Origin: Eulemur rufifrons
Taxonomy: Eukaryota; Chordata; Mammalia; Primates; Lemuridae
NCBI RefSeq assembly: GCF_041146395.1
Contig: NC_091012.1
Location: forward strand, 15,242,193 to 15,306,192
Direction of reading: 5' to 3'
Length of the DNA stretch: 64,000 nt
This document shows, in pieces, positions 26,263 to 37,942 of the stretch (its first letter is position 1; every line of letters starts with the position of its first letter). Made by a program: the position numbers and the translations under genes. The notes beneath the pieces were generated by a model. The model ran no database searches and was not told where the DNA came from. It was given only the letters and a program-made list of their open reading frames with translations.

Positions 26263-26544
26263 AGCCAGGCATAGTGCCTCATTCCTGTATTACTACCACT
26301 CTGGAAGGCCAGGACAGCTGGATGGCTTGAGCTCAGGTGTTTGAGACCAGGCTGAGAAAGAGCAAAACACCATCTCTATTAAAATAGAAAAATCAGCCAG
26401 TGGTATGCACTTGTAGTCCCAGCTACTTGGGAGGTTGAAGTAAGAGAATTGCTTGAGCCCAGGAGTTTGAGGTTGTAGTGAGCTGGGATGATAGCACTGC
26501 ACTCTACCCAGGGTACCAGAGTTAGTCATTAAAAAAAAAAAAAC
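26263..26544 (+). mobile_element. Alu SINE (strepsirrhine-like dimer)
   Basis: Left arm GCCAGGCATAGTGCCTCATT, linker TAAAATAGAAAAATCAGCC, right arm with GTAGTCCCAGCTACTTGGG and CCCAGGAGTTTGAGGTTGTA. It ends GCACTCTACCCAGGG, then a 13-A tail. AAATCA at 26258-26263 and 26545-26550 is a possible short target duplication. The linker and the CTCTACCCAGGG end are what suggest a strepsirrhine host. Confidence 0.88.
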
Positions 26545-26550
26545 AAATCA

Positions 26551-26999
26551 ATGACATTGAAAACATGAAAGCATTTGAAAAAATCTGAAAAATAAAAACT
26601 GGTTATTTGGAAAGATCAATAAATTCATACAACTTTAGCCAAGCTATCCCCTGAACAATGAGAGACATCACAAATTATCACATTGAGATTAAAAGGATAA
26701 TAAAGAACACTACAAATGAATCTAGGGCCATGAATTTAATATCTTAGAGGAAACTGGCAAATTTCTTGAAAGACATACTAGGTGAATCCATATTTACAAT
26801 TGTTATCTCATCTTGATCAGTTGACCCCTTTGTCTTTACTGTATAGAATGCCTGCATCCTCCTCTTCCTCCTCTTGATCTTCCTCCTTATCATTATTTTT
26901 TCTTTTTCTTCTTCAAAATCATTCATAATGAGTGTCAGACTGCCTCAGTGATTCTCAAAATTTATATATTGCTTTCCTATGTATGCTAAAACAAATTGC
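26551..26999. other. Unassigned, with a CT-rich tract
   Basis: 26551-26760 may be a decayed L1. 26855-26920 is a pyrimidine-rich low-complexity tract (CCTCTTCCTCC and TTTTTCTTTTTC words). The minus-strand frame 26744-26926 is its charged shadow (KIMIRRKIKRRKRR) and not a gene. Confidence 0.45.
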
Positions 27000-27345
27000 C
27001 ACAATGTCAGGATTTAAAACACAGAAATTTGTTTTCTCATGGTTCTGGCATCAGAAGTGCACAACTAGTATCTCAAGGCTGAAATAAAGGTGTCAGCGTG
27101 GCTGTGCTCCCTCCAGAAGATCTAGAGAAGAATCAGGTCTTACCTGTTCCTGCACTGATGACTGTCAGACTCCCTCTCCTTTTGCCTGCATCACTCCAAT
27201 CTCTGCCTCTGTGGTCACATCACCTTCTCTTTTGTCTAACTCAAAATTTCCTTTACATTTTCAGGAGTAAAGGACATGCCATCCAAAAAATATGCCAAAT
27301 TGGCATAATGATTATTTTGAGATGAAAATATGGAGAAATTGTTGT
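27000..27345. repeat. Old interspersed repeat, family not assigned
   Basis: Starts AACAAATTGCCACAATGTCAG and contains GGTGTCAGCGTGGCTGTGCT and CATCACTCCAATCTCTGCCT, words of a widespread mammalian repeat. The repeat at 58081-58585 shares the opening and the GTGTCAGC block, so the two are old copies of one family. I cannot say from memory whether it is LTR or DNA-type. Confidence 0.55.
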
Positions 27346-28235
27346 TTTGGAAAGGGCTATCAGTTTAACACTTCCTTCATGCCGCAAGTCAAAAAGTGGT
27401 ACCATCCATATAACACCCTGAGAAAATAGCTCTTATCATCAGAGACTGGGACTTGAGGGCAGCAATAAACCTGAAAAAATATCCTTAATGAAGTAACCAT
27501 TGTCTTCTACTGTTTTCACACCCTCACATACATCTCCTAGTGACTCACCTAGAAATGTATTTTCCCTTGCCAGAGTTTCTTTGCCCTGTCATTTCTTCTC
27601 AAATTTATCATTCTTTGTCTAAAAAGAATAAAAGGATCTTGCTTTGGCCACTTCCTCCAAGAACATTTTCTTGTGAAGATCCGCATGTATGTGCAAAACT
27701 AATAACATTTATATGATTTTCTCTTGTTAATCTGCCTGGTATCAATTTAGTTTCTAGAATCAGCCAAACAACCCACATAAGAGATAGTGGGGGAGAGCTG
27801 GGAGTGATTTCTGACATAACTAAACATCCCTCTTGTAACGCAAGAGGTAATGGTATTTAGGGACCGTGCCCATAATCCATGGTAATCTCACCTCAAGATC
27901 TTTAATTTAATAACATCTTCAAAGACTTTACTCTATAAGGTAAGTGTCACAGGGTTCAGAAATTAGGACTTGCTATTTTCGGAAACCATTTCTCAGCCTA
28001 TGATGGTTCACATCTGCTTCAGAGAAAGACCACATTCCTTGTTTCAGTCTTAGATTTTTCAGTGAAGATCGGTTATTCAGTAAGTTTTCAGTCAGTATTT
28101 GTTAAAATGTTTTCTGCACTGCACTATTTTCTCACCATCAGAGTTTAACGCATAAAAATTATCTTATTATTGTTCCAGAAGACCCTCCACAGGACCTTAA
28201 AGCTTTTTTCCTTAGTTTTTGCATGTTTTAATTTT
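27346..28235. other. Unassigned sequence
   Basis: No gene recognised. The open frame 27608-27817 (minus) has no domain. The stretch near 27830-27930 may still belong to an old repeat. Confidence 0.4.
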
Positions 28236-28620
28236 CTTTTTAGATTGGATGGTTACTATTGATCTATCTTTTTTAATGGATGTATCACATTTTATTGATT
28301 TGCTCATAAGTCAATGGACATTTGGCTCATTTTCAATTTTTGGCTGTTAAGAACAATGCTGCTATGAACATTGTACAAGTTTTGGATATTTATTCTTTGT
28401 CATATACCTAGAAGTGCAATTGCTACATCATATGATAACTGAACATTAAACCTTTTGGTGAACACCACACTGTCTTCCAATGGAGCTGCACCAACTTACA
28501 TTCCCATCAGAAATGCATAAGGGCTCTAGTTTCTCCACAACCTCTCCACCACTGGTTATAGTTCATCTATTTCATTTTAGCCCATTTGTCTTCGGCATCA
28601 GTTAATCTTTCTTGTGCCAG
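28236..28620 (-). mobile_element. Old L1 fragment, antisense
   Basis: Contains GGACATTTGGCTCATTTTCA, then AACAATGCTGCTATGAACAT, CACACTGTCTTCCAATGGAG and AGTTTCTCCACAACCTCTCC. All of these are antisense words of the L1 ORF2 C-terminus. Confidence 0.8.
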
Positions 28621-28792
28621 TTGAAAACTACTGTCGAGGTGCTACAGTATTTTTTTAATTTTAGATTATTATATTTCTAAACTCCAGGATTTCTATTTGG
28701 TTATTTTTGATAAATTCATTTTCTTGACATTTTCTCTTTGGGGAAATGTTCTCAAATGTTCCTTTACCTTTTAGACTCAATTCCCTTTATTG

Positions 28793-29490
28793 CCAGAAGT
28801 CCCAAAACAACTAATGCTGGTGTGGATGTGGAGAGATAGGAACACTCTTACACTGCTCTTGGGACTGCAAATTAGTACACCCCCTGTGGAAAGTAATTTG
28901 GAGATAGCTCTAAGAACTAAAAATAGAAATACGATTTCATCCAGCAATCCCACTACTAGGCATCTACCCAAAGGAAAAAAAAAAAGACATTCTATAATGA
29001 AGACACATGCACTGGAATGTTTATGGCAGCACAATTCACAATCACAAAGTTGTGGAAACAACCCAAGTGCTCATCAACACATGAGTGGATTAATGAAATT
29101 TGATATATGTATACCATGGATTGCTACTCAACTACAAAAAAAAAATGATGATCTTGCACCTCTTATATTATCCTGAATAGAGCTGGAGACCCTCCTTCAA
29201 AGTGAAGTATCACAAGAATGGAAAAACAAGCACCACATGTACTCACCATCAAATTGGTACTAACAGATCAACACTAAGGTGCTCACATGGAAGTAATATT
29301 CATTGGGTGCCAGTTAGGTGAAAGGAGGGTGATGGTGTTGAGTAAACTCACAACTAATGGTTGTGGAGCACACTGTATGGGGGAAGGGCACACTTGTAGT
29401 TCTGGCTTGGGAGAGTCAAAGCCATTATATGTAACCAAAATGAATGTACTCCCATAATATTCTGAAATTGAAAATAAAATAAAATAAAAT
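28793..29490 (+). mobile_element. 5'-truncated middle-aged L1 3' end
   Basis: Starts inside the ORF2 C-terminal region (GAAGTCCCAAAACAACTAAT, 'CWCGCGEIG..LLLGLQ'-like). It passes the 'YGSTIHGILLL' and '[15 protein letters not shown]' equivalents and ends in a 3' UTR with GTGCTCACATGGAAGTAATA, GAGCACACTGTATGGGG and TACTCCCATAATATTCTG plus an (AAAAT)n tail. The same 3' UTR type occurs at 44040-44390, so these two are one older family, different from the young L1s. Confidence 0.85.
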
Positions 29491-32400
29491 ACACATGTGC
29501 CTAACACTCATACGGAAACCCTCAGCAAAGACTGAGAAATTTGTGGGTTTCAGGTATTTAAGAAAATCATTTTCAATCAATAAGTGACCACTAACTAACC
29601 AGGCAGAAAGTTCACAGATCATACATAATAAAGAATACAGAGTTTACAGAACTAGTTGAGAAAAATTAATAAATAAAGAAAAAGAAGTATAGCGTGCAAG
29701 CCACAGATGGCAGCAAACTGAGAGTGTTGGTGGAGTTGATTTCCACAGTTGCCACCTTATGTTATTTGAGATGTGCAGTTTTAAACTGAAATTTTGTGTC
29801 CTACAAAGATATAGAAATGTATGACTCATACAAAAATTTAAGACAATAGAGACTGTCCCCGAGGAAACCCTGATCATTATCTATCCTTAAATTCACAGAC
29901 TTTTCCATCTCTTGTTTCCATTTCGATATTGAGTTGAACTGCAATGAAAGTTTTCTATTAAATTTTGGTTACTGTATTTTAGGGATCTAAAATTTTTATT
30001 TCATTTTTCTTTCAGTCTTCTTCTTCTTTTTAAGAGCCTGGGGTTTTTCACAGGAAATGAGACAACTTGACTTTAAATACAGACTGCACACATATGATAA
30101 ATACTAAAAAATCTAATCAGAATAGGATTTGCCACTTTGCTTAGATTCAAGATCCAAAGGCAGAAGTGTACTAAAATCTACAGAGAGCTTACCTTCTAAT
30201 AAACAAAATGACAACTGGAACTTACCTGGATCAAGCAATTACAATAGCTCATGTTTTGTCAAGGGCAAACAACTTTTCCCATCTTCAATTTCATGAGACA
30301 TTTTTTAAAATGTCATGTTTACAGTTGTGGATCTAAGATTTGTATTTCCTATTAGAGAAACCAGAGGTCACAGAACTTATAAAAGAGTGGACCGCGATCC
30401 AAGGATGGCAGGCTGTATATATTAAAAAAAAAAAAAAAAAACAAGAACAAGCAATAGCAAATTAATGAGCTACAGCCCCAAATAAAATCAAACTCCAAAG
30501 TGCCTGGCAAAATGAATGCAATGTGAGTTTTATGTTTTTGCTGTGGCACTGACTTTATTACACAGATGCCAAGATATAAAATATAAAAATAAAATGCAAT
30601 TACATTACATGGATGGAAAAATATTGATACTTACAATGTAGCAGTAATTTTTTTGACTTTAGTTCAATAAAAGAAAAGGTAGCTGGATTCTACCATGGTT
30701 ATATTTCATTTGAACTACTGTCTTTGACAAGAGCTGCTCTCTCAATATGACCATGTTTAATGTTCCCTTCCTACAAATCTACAGACAAGTAAGGCCAGAA
30801 TGACATTACTTCACTTCTTAATGTATTTTTCAACATCATCCCTTTACAAGATCATCTATTTACATTTTATTTTTGTTTCTAAATAATTGTCTCTTGATTT
30901 AATAAATCACAGCTTTCTGAAAGCACGCAGGAAGTATACTGAAATTCCAGGAATCTATAAAATGTCTGTGAAAATTAAATATCTTTGGTATCCAAAGTAT
31001 CAGATTTATACAACTCTGGCTATTTAATAAAAGAGTATATTTAGGAAAAAAGAAAAATTGGACACACCCCTCAATAGTACATCCTAGCCTCTGATATGAG
31101 AGAATCCAACACAGCCACGCTAGAAGATTTCTTTTCTACCCCAAGAGGGACAATAAGAAGATGTTGCACAGAGAGGACATTCAGCTCATGAAGACATCAT
31201 GATTTTTATCTTCATGAGTAAGTCATGATAATCCAACTCAATCCACTAATATTTAATAATTTGCTTATGAAGTTTGAAATTCAGAAAATCCACAATTATA
31301 CCACTGTATATATTTTAGAATGGATAATAACATTCTGTCTATTATCCATTCCATAATATGAAGAAATAAAACATGCTTTTTGACAAAGTCATTGAGCTAG
31401 AACTCTTGTAATAAACTGTAAATTCTGTCAAATAAATGATTTTGCTGTTACTATTTTATTTTTGACAGAACAGATTGATTAATTATTTAAGAATCCTGGG
31501 TAAAAGATATACAGTTTTAATATTAAGTTTTGTTAACAGGGATCAGAAAAGTGCAGAATAGGATATTATAGACAGTGTTCTAGATGTTCTATGATTAATC
31601 AATGAGTTCCTGATGAGAAAAAATGGGACATATATGTGCCTACTACTAACATTGCAAAAAAAAATCAATGTAATATAAAGTAAAGATGTCACAATTTTAT
31701 CACCCTTTTAAACAAGAGAATCTGAAAACAGAAGAAAACATATTTTAAAATTCTCCCACTTTCTGAAGCCATAATGAAGAAAAACAAAAAAAGAAAATAT
31801 TTGTTCCCCAGGGTACCAAATTTTCTCACTCTTACACTAGTCAATTTTCAGGTTCAATTCTCCTTTAAATAACATTGAAGATATTCTATTTGTATGATAA
31901 TTTAATTTCTTTAAATCTTAACCACATATTTATCCATGGATATATCTTAAGGAATTTTCCCAGGTAATCATTATTGTAGATTTATAAATTCTTTAATTAG
32001 TGGCAAATTATGTCACTACTCTAATATGTAAATATTGGCTATGATTTTAATAAGGCAAATAATTGAACATCACATCTGAGAGAAATATAATTACCTTCAA
32101 CTCATTTTATTTGACAAATTTAGTTAATCTTCAGATTAGTCTAAATGCTAAAGCATGATGAGCAATTAGATCCATACAAAACTGATCTTATTTTTTAAAA
32201 TTATTTCACCTAAAAATAAAAAATAAAAGTATCATCTATATCCATTGAAATGTCAAGAGATAATGATATCAAATTTTAAAAACTACTTAACCACAAGTAA
32301 AAATAACCCAATAAGAACTTGTATTTCCTAAGCTGAAAAGACATTTCAGTTGTTGAATTTACTCTCTGAAAACACATAAACCTCTCTTGCATGTTTAAAC

Positions 32401-32505
32401 AGATGATTATTTGAAATTGCTATATTTTGTGCTATATATGTTCATCTCATTGAAATAAAATATCTAACATCTGTTATCAAACACTGCATTAAATCGATAC
32501 TCAAA
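29491..32505. other. Three-kilobase unassigned AT-rich stretch
   Basis: No gene, RNA gene or young element seen. A pure A18-20 run lies at about 30422-30440 and could be the tail of a small retroposon, but the sequence before it (30320-30420) is not one I know. This is the longest stretch of the window free of obvious L1. Confidence 0.45.
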
Positions 32506-32940
32506 TATACAGCTGAAGCCACTAGAAGCAACACAATGGCCACAGCTGAAAGAATGAATAAACAAAATGGGCTGCATACATCCAATGAAGTATTATTCAC
32601 CTTTAAAAATGAAGGGCATTCTTACACATGATATAACATGGATGAACTTGAGGACATTACTAGAGGTGAAATAACTCAATCAGAAGAAAACAAATAATGT
32701 ATGATTTCATTATGTGATGTTCCTGGAGCAACCACATTTATAGAGACAGAAAGAAAAATGGTGGTTGCTAAGAGCTGGGCAGGGAAGAATGTTCAATAGT
32801 TACAGAGCTTCAGTTAGGGGAAGTAAAAGTTGTTTCATAGATGGATAGTGTTGATCATTATAAAGTAATGTGAATGCACTTGATGCCACTATACTGAATG
32901 TCCACTTAAAATGTATAACATGGTAACCTAAATTAATTTA
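32506..32940 (+). mobile_element. Ancient L1 3' end (L1ME-like)
   Basis: Contains 'AATACATCCAATGAAGTATT'-type text, GAATGGTGGTTGC-like text (32756-32768), GAGCTGGGCAGGGAAGAATG and GAATGCACTTGATGCCACTA, then CACTTAAAATGTATAACATG. These are the ordered words of an ancient L1 3' UTR. Confidence 0.75.
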
Positions 32941-33354
32941 AGGTTGCCCATTAACCTATGGTTATTAAATTATTGAATGACATTTTTTGTTTAAGTGTAC
33001 AGTCGGATATTCTGTATTTATTTAAAATTTAATACTTTTCCTGTCACAATTTTTATATTAATTTTGATTTTTTGAATATGGATTGATTGTTTTAAATGTT
33101 TGAAATGTGATCAATCTTCAACAATGAGGAAGGTTGGAGAAATGGAGAAACAGAAGTCCTCAATCAAGGAAAAGTTAGGAGGGTTTTTAGGACCTTCTGG
33201 AAAGTGACACTAAGGGCAAAAAGTAGGAATTTCATTTAGTTACTATGCATAGAAATTGCATGTTAGAGATATAAAGTTGTGGAGATCACAAAGTTTTGGC
33301 AAATGCTGTATATAGTTGGCAAGAAGAAAGTATATTTCCATGATATAGCAATAG
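32941..33354. other. Unassigned sequence before an old L1
   Basis: AT-rich; nothing recognised. The minus-strand frames at 33243-33539 are shadows of the L1 that begins near 33355. Confidence 0.45.
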
Positions 33355-35987
33355 TATGATAGACGGTAATGACGTAGTAGTGGGGGATTTTGACACCCCA
33401 CTGTCTGAAATGGACAGATCCTCCAAACAAAAAATGAGCAAAGAAATAATGGACTTAAGCAGAGCTCTAGAACAGATGGGTCTAACCGACATCTACAGAA
33501 CATTCCACCCAAATAAAGCCAAATATACTTTCTTCTCAACTCATGGAACTTTCTCCAAAATAGACCACATCCTAGGCCACAAATCAGACCTCAACAAATT
33601 TTAAAAAACAGAGATTTTACCATGTATCTTCTCAGATCACAGTGGTATAAAACTAGAGATCATTTACAACAGAAATGCTCACCACTTCACAAAATCACAG
33701 AAACTAAAATCTATTGCCTAATGACTGCTGGGTGAAGGCATACGTTTAGATGGAGATAAAAAATTCTTTGAATTCAATGATAATGGGGACATAAGCTATC
33801 AAGACCTGTGCGATACAGCAAAAAGCATTCCTGAGAGGAAAACTAATAGCATTAAATGCTCACATCCAAAAGTCAGAAAGCTGATCATCAAACTAATAAA
33901 TTTTCTGAAGGAACTGGAAAAGGAAGAGAAAATTAATTGTAAGCCTAGCAGAAGAAAGAAAATAACTAAGATTAGAGAAGAACTAAATGAAATTGAGAAT
34001 AAAAAAACTATACAGAAGATCAATAAAACAAAAAGCTGGTTTTTAGAAAAGATAAACAAAATTGATAGCCCTCTTGCTAGATTGACAAGAGCTAGAAAGG
34101 AAAGGACTTCAATAAACTCAATCAGAAATGAAAAAGGAGAGGTCACTACAGACATAATGGAAATACAAAAAATTATCTTTGAATACTAGAAAAATCTATA
34201 TGCCCAAAAGCTACACAATGTGAATGAAATGGACAAATCCTTGGAAACACACAACCTCCCTAAGCTCAATCAGAAGGAAATAGAATGCCTGAAAAGACCA
34301 ATATCAAGCATAGAAATTGGAGCAACAAAAAAAATCTTCCCCCCCAAAAAGGTCCAGACAAGATGGATTCACATCCGAATTTTAACAGACGTAGAAAAAG
34401 AGCTCATACATATACTGTAGAAATTATTCGACAACATTGAGAAGGATGGTATCCTCTCCAACTCATTCTACAAAGCCAATATCACCTTGACACCAAATCC
34501 AGGAAAGGATGTAGCAAAAAAAGAAAACTACAGACCAATATCCCTCATGAATACACATGCAAAAAGTATAAACAAAATTTTTACAATCTGAATTTAATAG
34601 CACATCAAGAAAATAATTCACCAGGACCAGGTGGGCTTTATCCCAGAAATGCAAGGCTGGTTCAATATACACAAATGTATAAATGTAATTCACTGTATAA
34701 ATAAAAGCAAGAACAGCAACCATATGATTCTCTGAATACATACAGAAAAAGCATTTGATAAAATCCAGTACACTTTCATGATAAAAACCCTCAACAAAAT
34801 AGTCATAGATGGAACATTCCTTAAAATTATTAAGGCCATATATGACAAATCCACAGGCAATATCATATTGAATGGGGAAAAACTGAAAGCATTCCCACTT
34901 AGAACTGGAACCAGACAAGAATGCTCACTATCTCCCCTTCTATTCAACATAGTACTGGAAGTCCTTGCCAGAACAATCAGAGAAGAGAAGGGAATTAAGG
35001 GTGTCCAAATGGGCCAGAAGGGCTCAAACTCTCACTCTTTGCTGATAATATACTATTATATCTAGAAAAGCCCAAGACCTCACTCAGCCAAGAGACTCCT
35101 GGAATTGATAAACAGATTCAGTGAAGTCTCAGGATACAAAATTAATGCACACAAATCAGTGGCATTCATATATGCCAATAACAGTCAAGTTGAAAATCAA
35201 ATGAAAGACACAACACCTTTGAAAACAGCATCAAAGAAATTTAAATATTTAGAAATGTATTTAAGGAAAGAGGTGAGAGATATTTATAGGGAGAACTACA
35301 AAATACTGAGAAAAGAAATTGTACAAGATCTGCACAAATGGAAATCCCTATCATACTAATGGATTGGTTGAATCATTATTGTTAAATGTCCATTCTACCT
35401 AAAGTGATCTATAGAATTAATGCAATGCCTATCAAAATTTCACCATCATTTTTGCATATTTAGAAAACATAATTCTATGCTTAGTCTGGAACCAGAGAAG
35501 ACCTCCTAAAGCCAAAAAAATCTTAAGCAAAAACAAAAATTGGGAGGGATCTGTCTGCAAGACTTCAATCTTTACTATGAGGCTAAAGTAACCAACACAA
35601 TATGGTACTGGCACAAGAACAGAGAGATACACCTTTGGAATAGTACAGTGATCCCAGATATAAAATCATCGTCACAATGTCATCTAATCTTCAACAAAGC
35701 AGACAATAATATATATTAGGGAAGATAAACTCTATTCAATAAGTGGTGCTGGGAAAACCGAATGTCCACATGCAGAAGATTGAAACTGGATCCTCAACTA
35801 TCATGTCTCGCAAAAATGAACTCACGTTGGATAACAGCCTTAAACCTAAGGCATGAAACCTTAAGAATTCTGGAAGAAAATGTGGGGAAGACTCTTTTAG
35901 ACGTTGTCCTAGGCTAAGAATTTATAAAAAAGAGCCCCAAAGCAATCACAGCAACAACAAAAATAAACAAATGGGATCTGATCAAAT

Positions 35988-36000
35988 TAAAAAGCTTCTG
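35988..36000 (+). repeat. Target-site duplication, left copy (L1 36001-43191)
   Basis: TAAAAAGCTTCTG, identical to 43192-43204. It lies within ORF2 of the older L1, at the conserved 'KLKSFC' codons. Confidence 0.93.
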
Positions 36001-36836
36001 TGATATATGGCTGGGAAGATGGTGGAGTGGTGGTGACTGCCTGGATCTGCGCTCCGGTGAGGAAGTCGTTGATCTACACCTGCCACAATGCTAGAGGACC
36101 GCTCCCACACAGGAACAGCAGTGTGAATCCACGGAAAATCAACGTGGGACAAACAGAGCGAGTGAGGTCTGAGGTGAACAAAAATTAGGATCGCGAAACT
36201 CTGAGGAATGCGGAACAGACAGTAGCCAGCGGAGCACGGGTCGGCTGCCACACGCTCCCAGGTGGGGCGGGGGCAGCCTTCTGGGAAAGCGGCTTGCTCT
36301 CCTCACTGACCTCCAATCCCAATTGTTTGGAGACCTCCCGCAAGCCAGAGCAGAAGCACTGAGGGAGACGTGGGGCATTGCAGACAGGAGACTTTTTTGG
36401 GAGAATAGCTTGGAAGCTGGGAAGTCTCGGCTGAGACAGCCCTTGGCGAGGAGGGACGGACCTGCGCCAGGGGGGAGGGGCACGAAGGATCCTCAATCAG
36501 CAAATTGCGTTGTGCCTCTGTGCTGCTTTTTTCGGCAGTTCTTCAGCCGGTGGCCCCCGGCGGCTTTGCTTGCCAGCCCCCCAGCAGTGGCGGTCACTGC
36601 CTGCCGGGGAGCCAGTCCCCCTCCCACCCCGGAGCGCTGCAGGTGCCATCTTGAAAGCAAAGGCGGAACCGCTCGGGAGCCATAAGGTGCTGAGCGGCTC
36701 TCTCTGCCCGGCGCTCTCCGCTGGTCTCTGGGCCCACGCCGGGAGTGCGGGATATGCATGGGTACACTGGGCAGGAGACAATAAAGGGTGAACAACTTGG
36801 ACCCTGGGGGAATCTCTGCCGGGGCCGTGCTCAGCG

Positions 36837-36978
36837 TGAAGGGGCAGAGCTGCGCTAAGATATAAAAAAACAAACAAACAAACAAACAAAAAAACATTGA
36901 GTCGCCGCTCGGGACCCAACCGAGCAGGCATGAAGGGGCAGAGCTGAGCTAAGGCGTAAAAACACAATCATTGAGTCG
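36837..36978 (+). repeat. Imperfect two-unit direct repeat in copy B 5' UTR
   Basis: Unit 1 (36837-36905) and unit 2 (36931-36978) both run TGAAGGGGCAGAGCTG, GCTAAG, TAAAAA, ATTGAGTCGC. Unit 1 holds an extra (AAAC)n microsatellite (about 36868-36893). The spacer is 25 bp and GC-rich. Confidence 0.85.
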
Positions 36979-37084
36979 CTGAACTATATACTTCAGATTT
37001 GTGTATCTTTTCATTTAGAGATGTGGTGTGGTTCTGTGTACTTTTGTTTGTGTTCTTTTGTGTTTGTGTTTTTGGGGTTTTTGG

Positions 37085-37218
37085 TTAGGTTTTTTGTGTT
37101 GTTTGTTTGTTTGTTTGTTTTTTCTCTTTTTTTCTTTTTTTTCTCTTCTCTTTTTCTTTTCTCTTTCTTTTCTTTCTTTTCTCTTCTTTTCTTTTTTTTT
37201 CTTTCTTCTCTCTTTTTG
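37085..37218 (+). repeat. Long pyrimidine tract in copy B 5' UTR
   Basis: About 130 bases almost purely C and T after a GT-rich run: (TTTG)n at 37098-37118, then TTTTCTC/TTTCTTTC words to 37218. The minus-strand frame 37011-37238 (a Lys/Glu/Arg-rich string) is its shadow. Such tracts expand by slippage and may form triplex DNA. Confidence 0.85.
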
Positions 37219-37942
37219 CCTTCTAACTGGGAAGCCACGGTGAGGTTTGGAATGGGCCAGGCCCCTGGCTCTGGTACATACCAGAACCTGAGTAGTCACC
37301 TCCAATGCCGGTGATCTGTGGGCATGCAATCGCCATCTTGGGGCCCACAGCCAAGTCACTGCGGAGCAATAGGGTGACAAGAGGCTCCCTGGATGACCCC
37401 CTCCCCTGGTCCACAGACCTTATATAGGGGCCCCGCTCATGTGTAAACACTGAATACTTCTCCAGAAGCGAGAGTGTGGAGCCTGGTCCCTGGGGACATT
37501 GGGCCAAGGCAGACTTTTGCCCATGGGAGCTGCAGCAACTGGGGCGCTGAGCGAGCGAGGGCACCGTCCACTCCCCATAGCTAGTATCTTTCCTGCAGAT
37601 AGAGACAGAAACCACCGCTATAGAGGAAGAACCAAAGGGAAACAAACAAACAAAGAGAATTTCGGTATACTACTAGTGTGGACCCTGCCTGTCTTCTGAA
37701 AGACCACAACACAGTGTCCTAACTCACCAAAGCAGTCTTGGATCACTCCAATCCTCTAGGGTTGCACCCACCAGAAGCAGTCCCCCAACTGAAATAGAAA
37801 AAACTCTAAAAAATATACAACAGTCTCCCCCTCTTGACAAAGGAAGCAATATACCTAGACTGCTTCACAGCCTAAGAACAGAGTACAAAGAGTGCTGTTA
37901 ACCAGACGAAATCTTTAAGAAAAGATCCAACGATAAATCTAG

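Larger units (their letters stand above)
36001..37942 (+). promoter_or_regulatory. L1 copy B long 5' UTR / internal promoter
   Basis: 1,942 bp. The opening GGGAAGATGGTGGAGTGGTG resembles the start of copy A's 5' UTR, and the last ~450 bp are alignable with A (for example GGGAGCTGCAGCAACTGGG against GGGAACTGCAGCGGCTGGG). The middle (about 36480-37230) has no counterpart in A. It is GC-rich at first (GCCCCCCAGCAGTGGCGG, GCGCTCTCCGCTGGTCTCTG), then holds a two-unit repeat and a long pyrimidine tract. Long open frames here on both strands are unlike any known protein and reflect composition. Confidence 0.8.

Noticed and set aside
26744..26926. Basic 60-residue minus-strand frame resembling a nuclear localisation region
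   Set aside because: Comes from a CT-rich low-complexity tract.
36139..36967. Several 90-156 residue frames on both strands, Pro/Arg/Gly-rich
   Set aside because: Shadows of the GC-rich 5' UTR of copy B; no similarity to known proteins and no counterpart in copy A.
37011..37380. Lys/Glu-rich and Phe/Leu-rich frames on the two strands
   Set aside because: Direct translations of a pyrimidine tract; low complexity.
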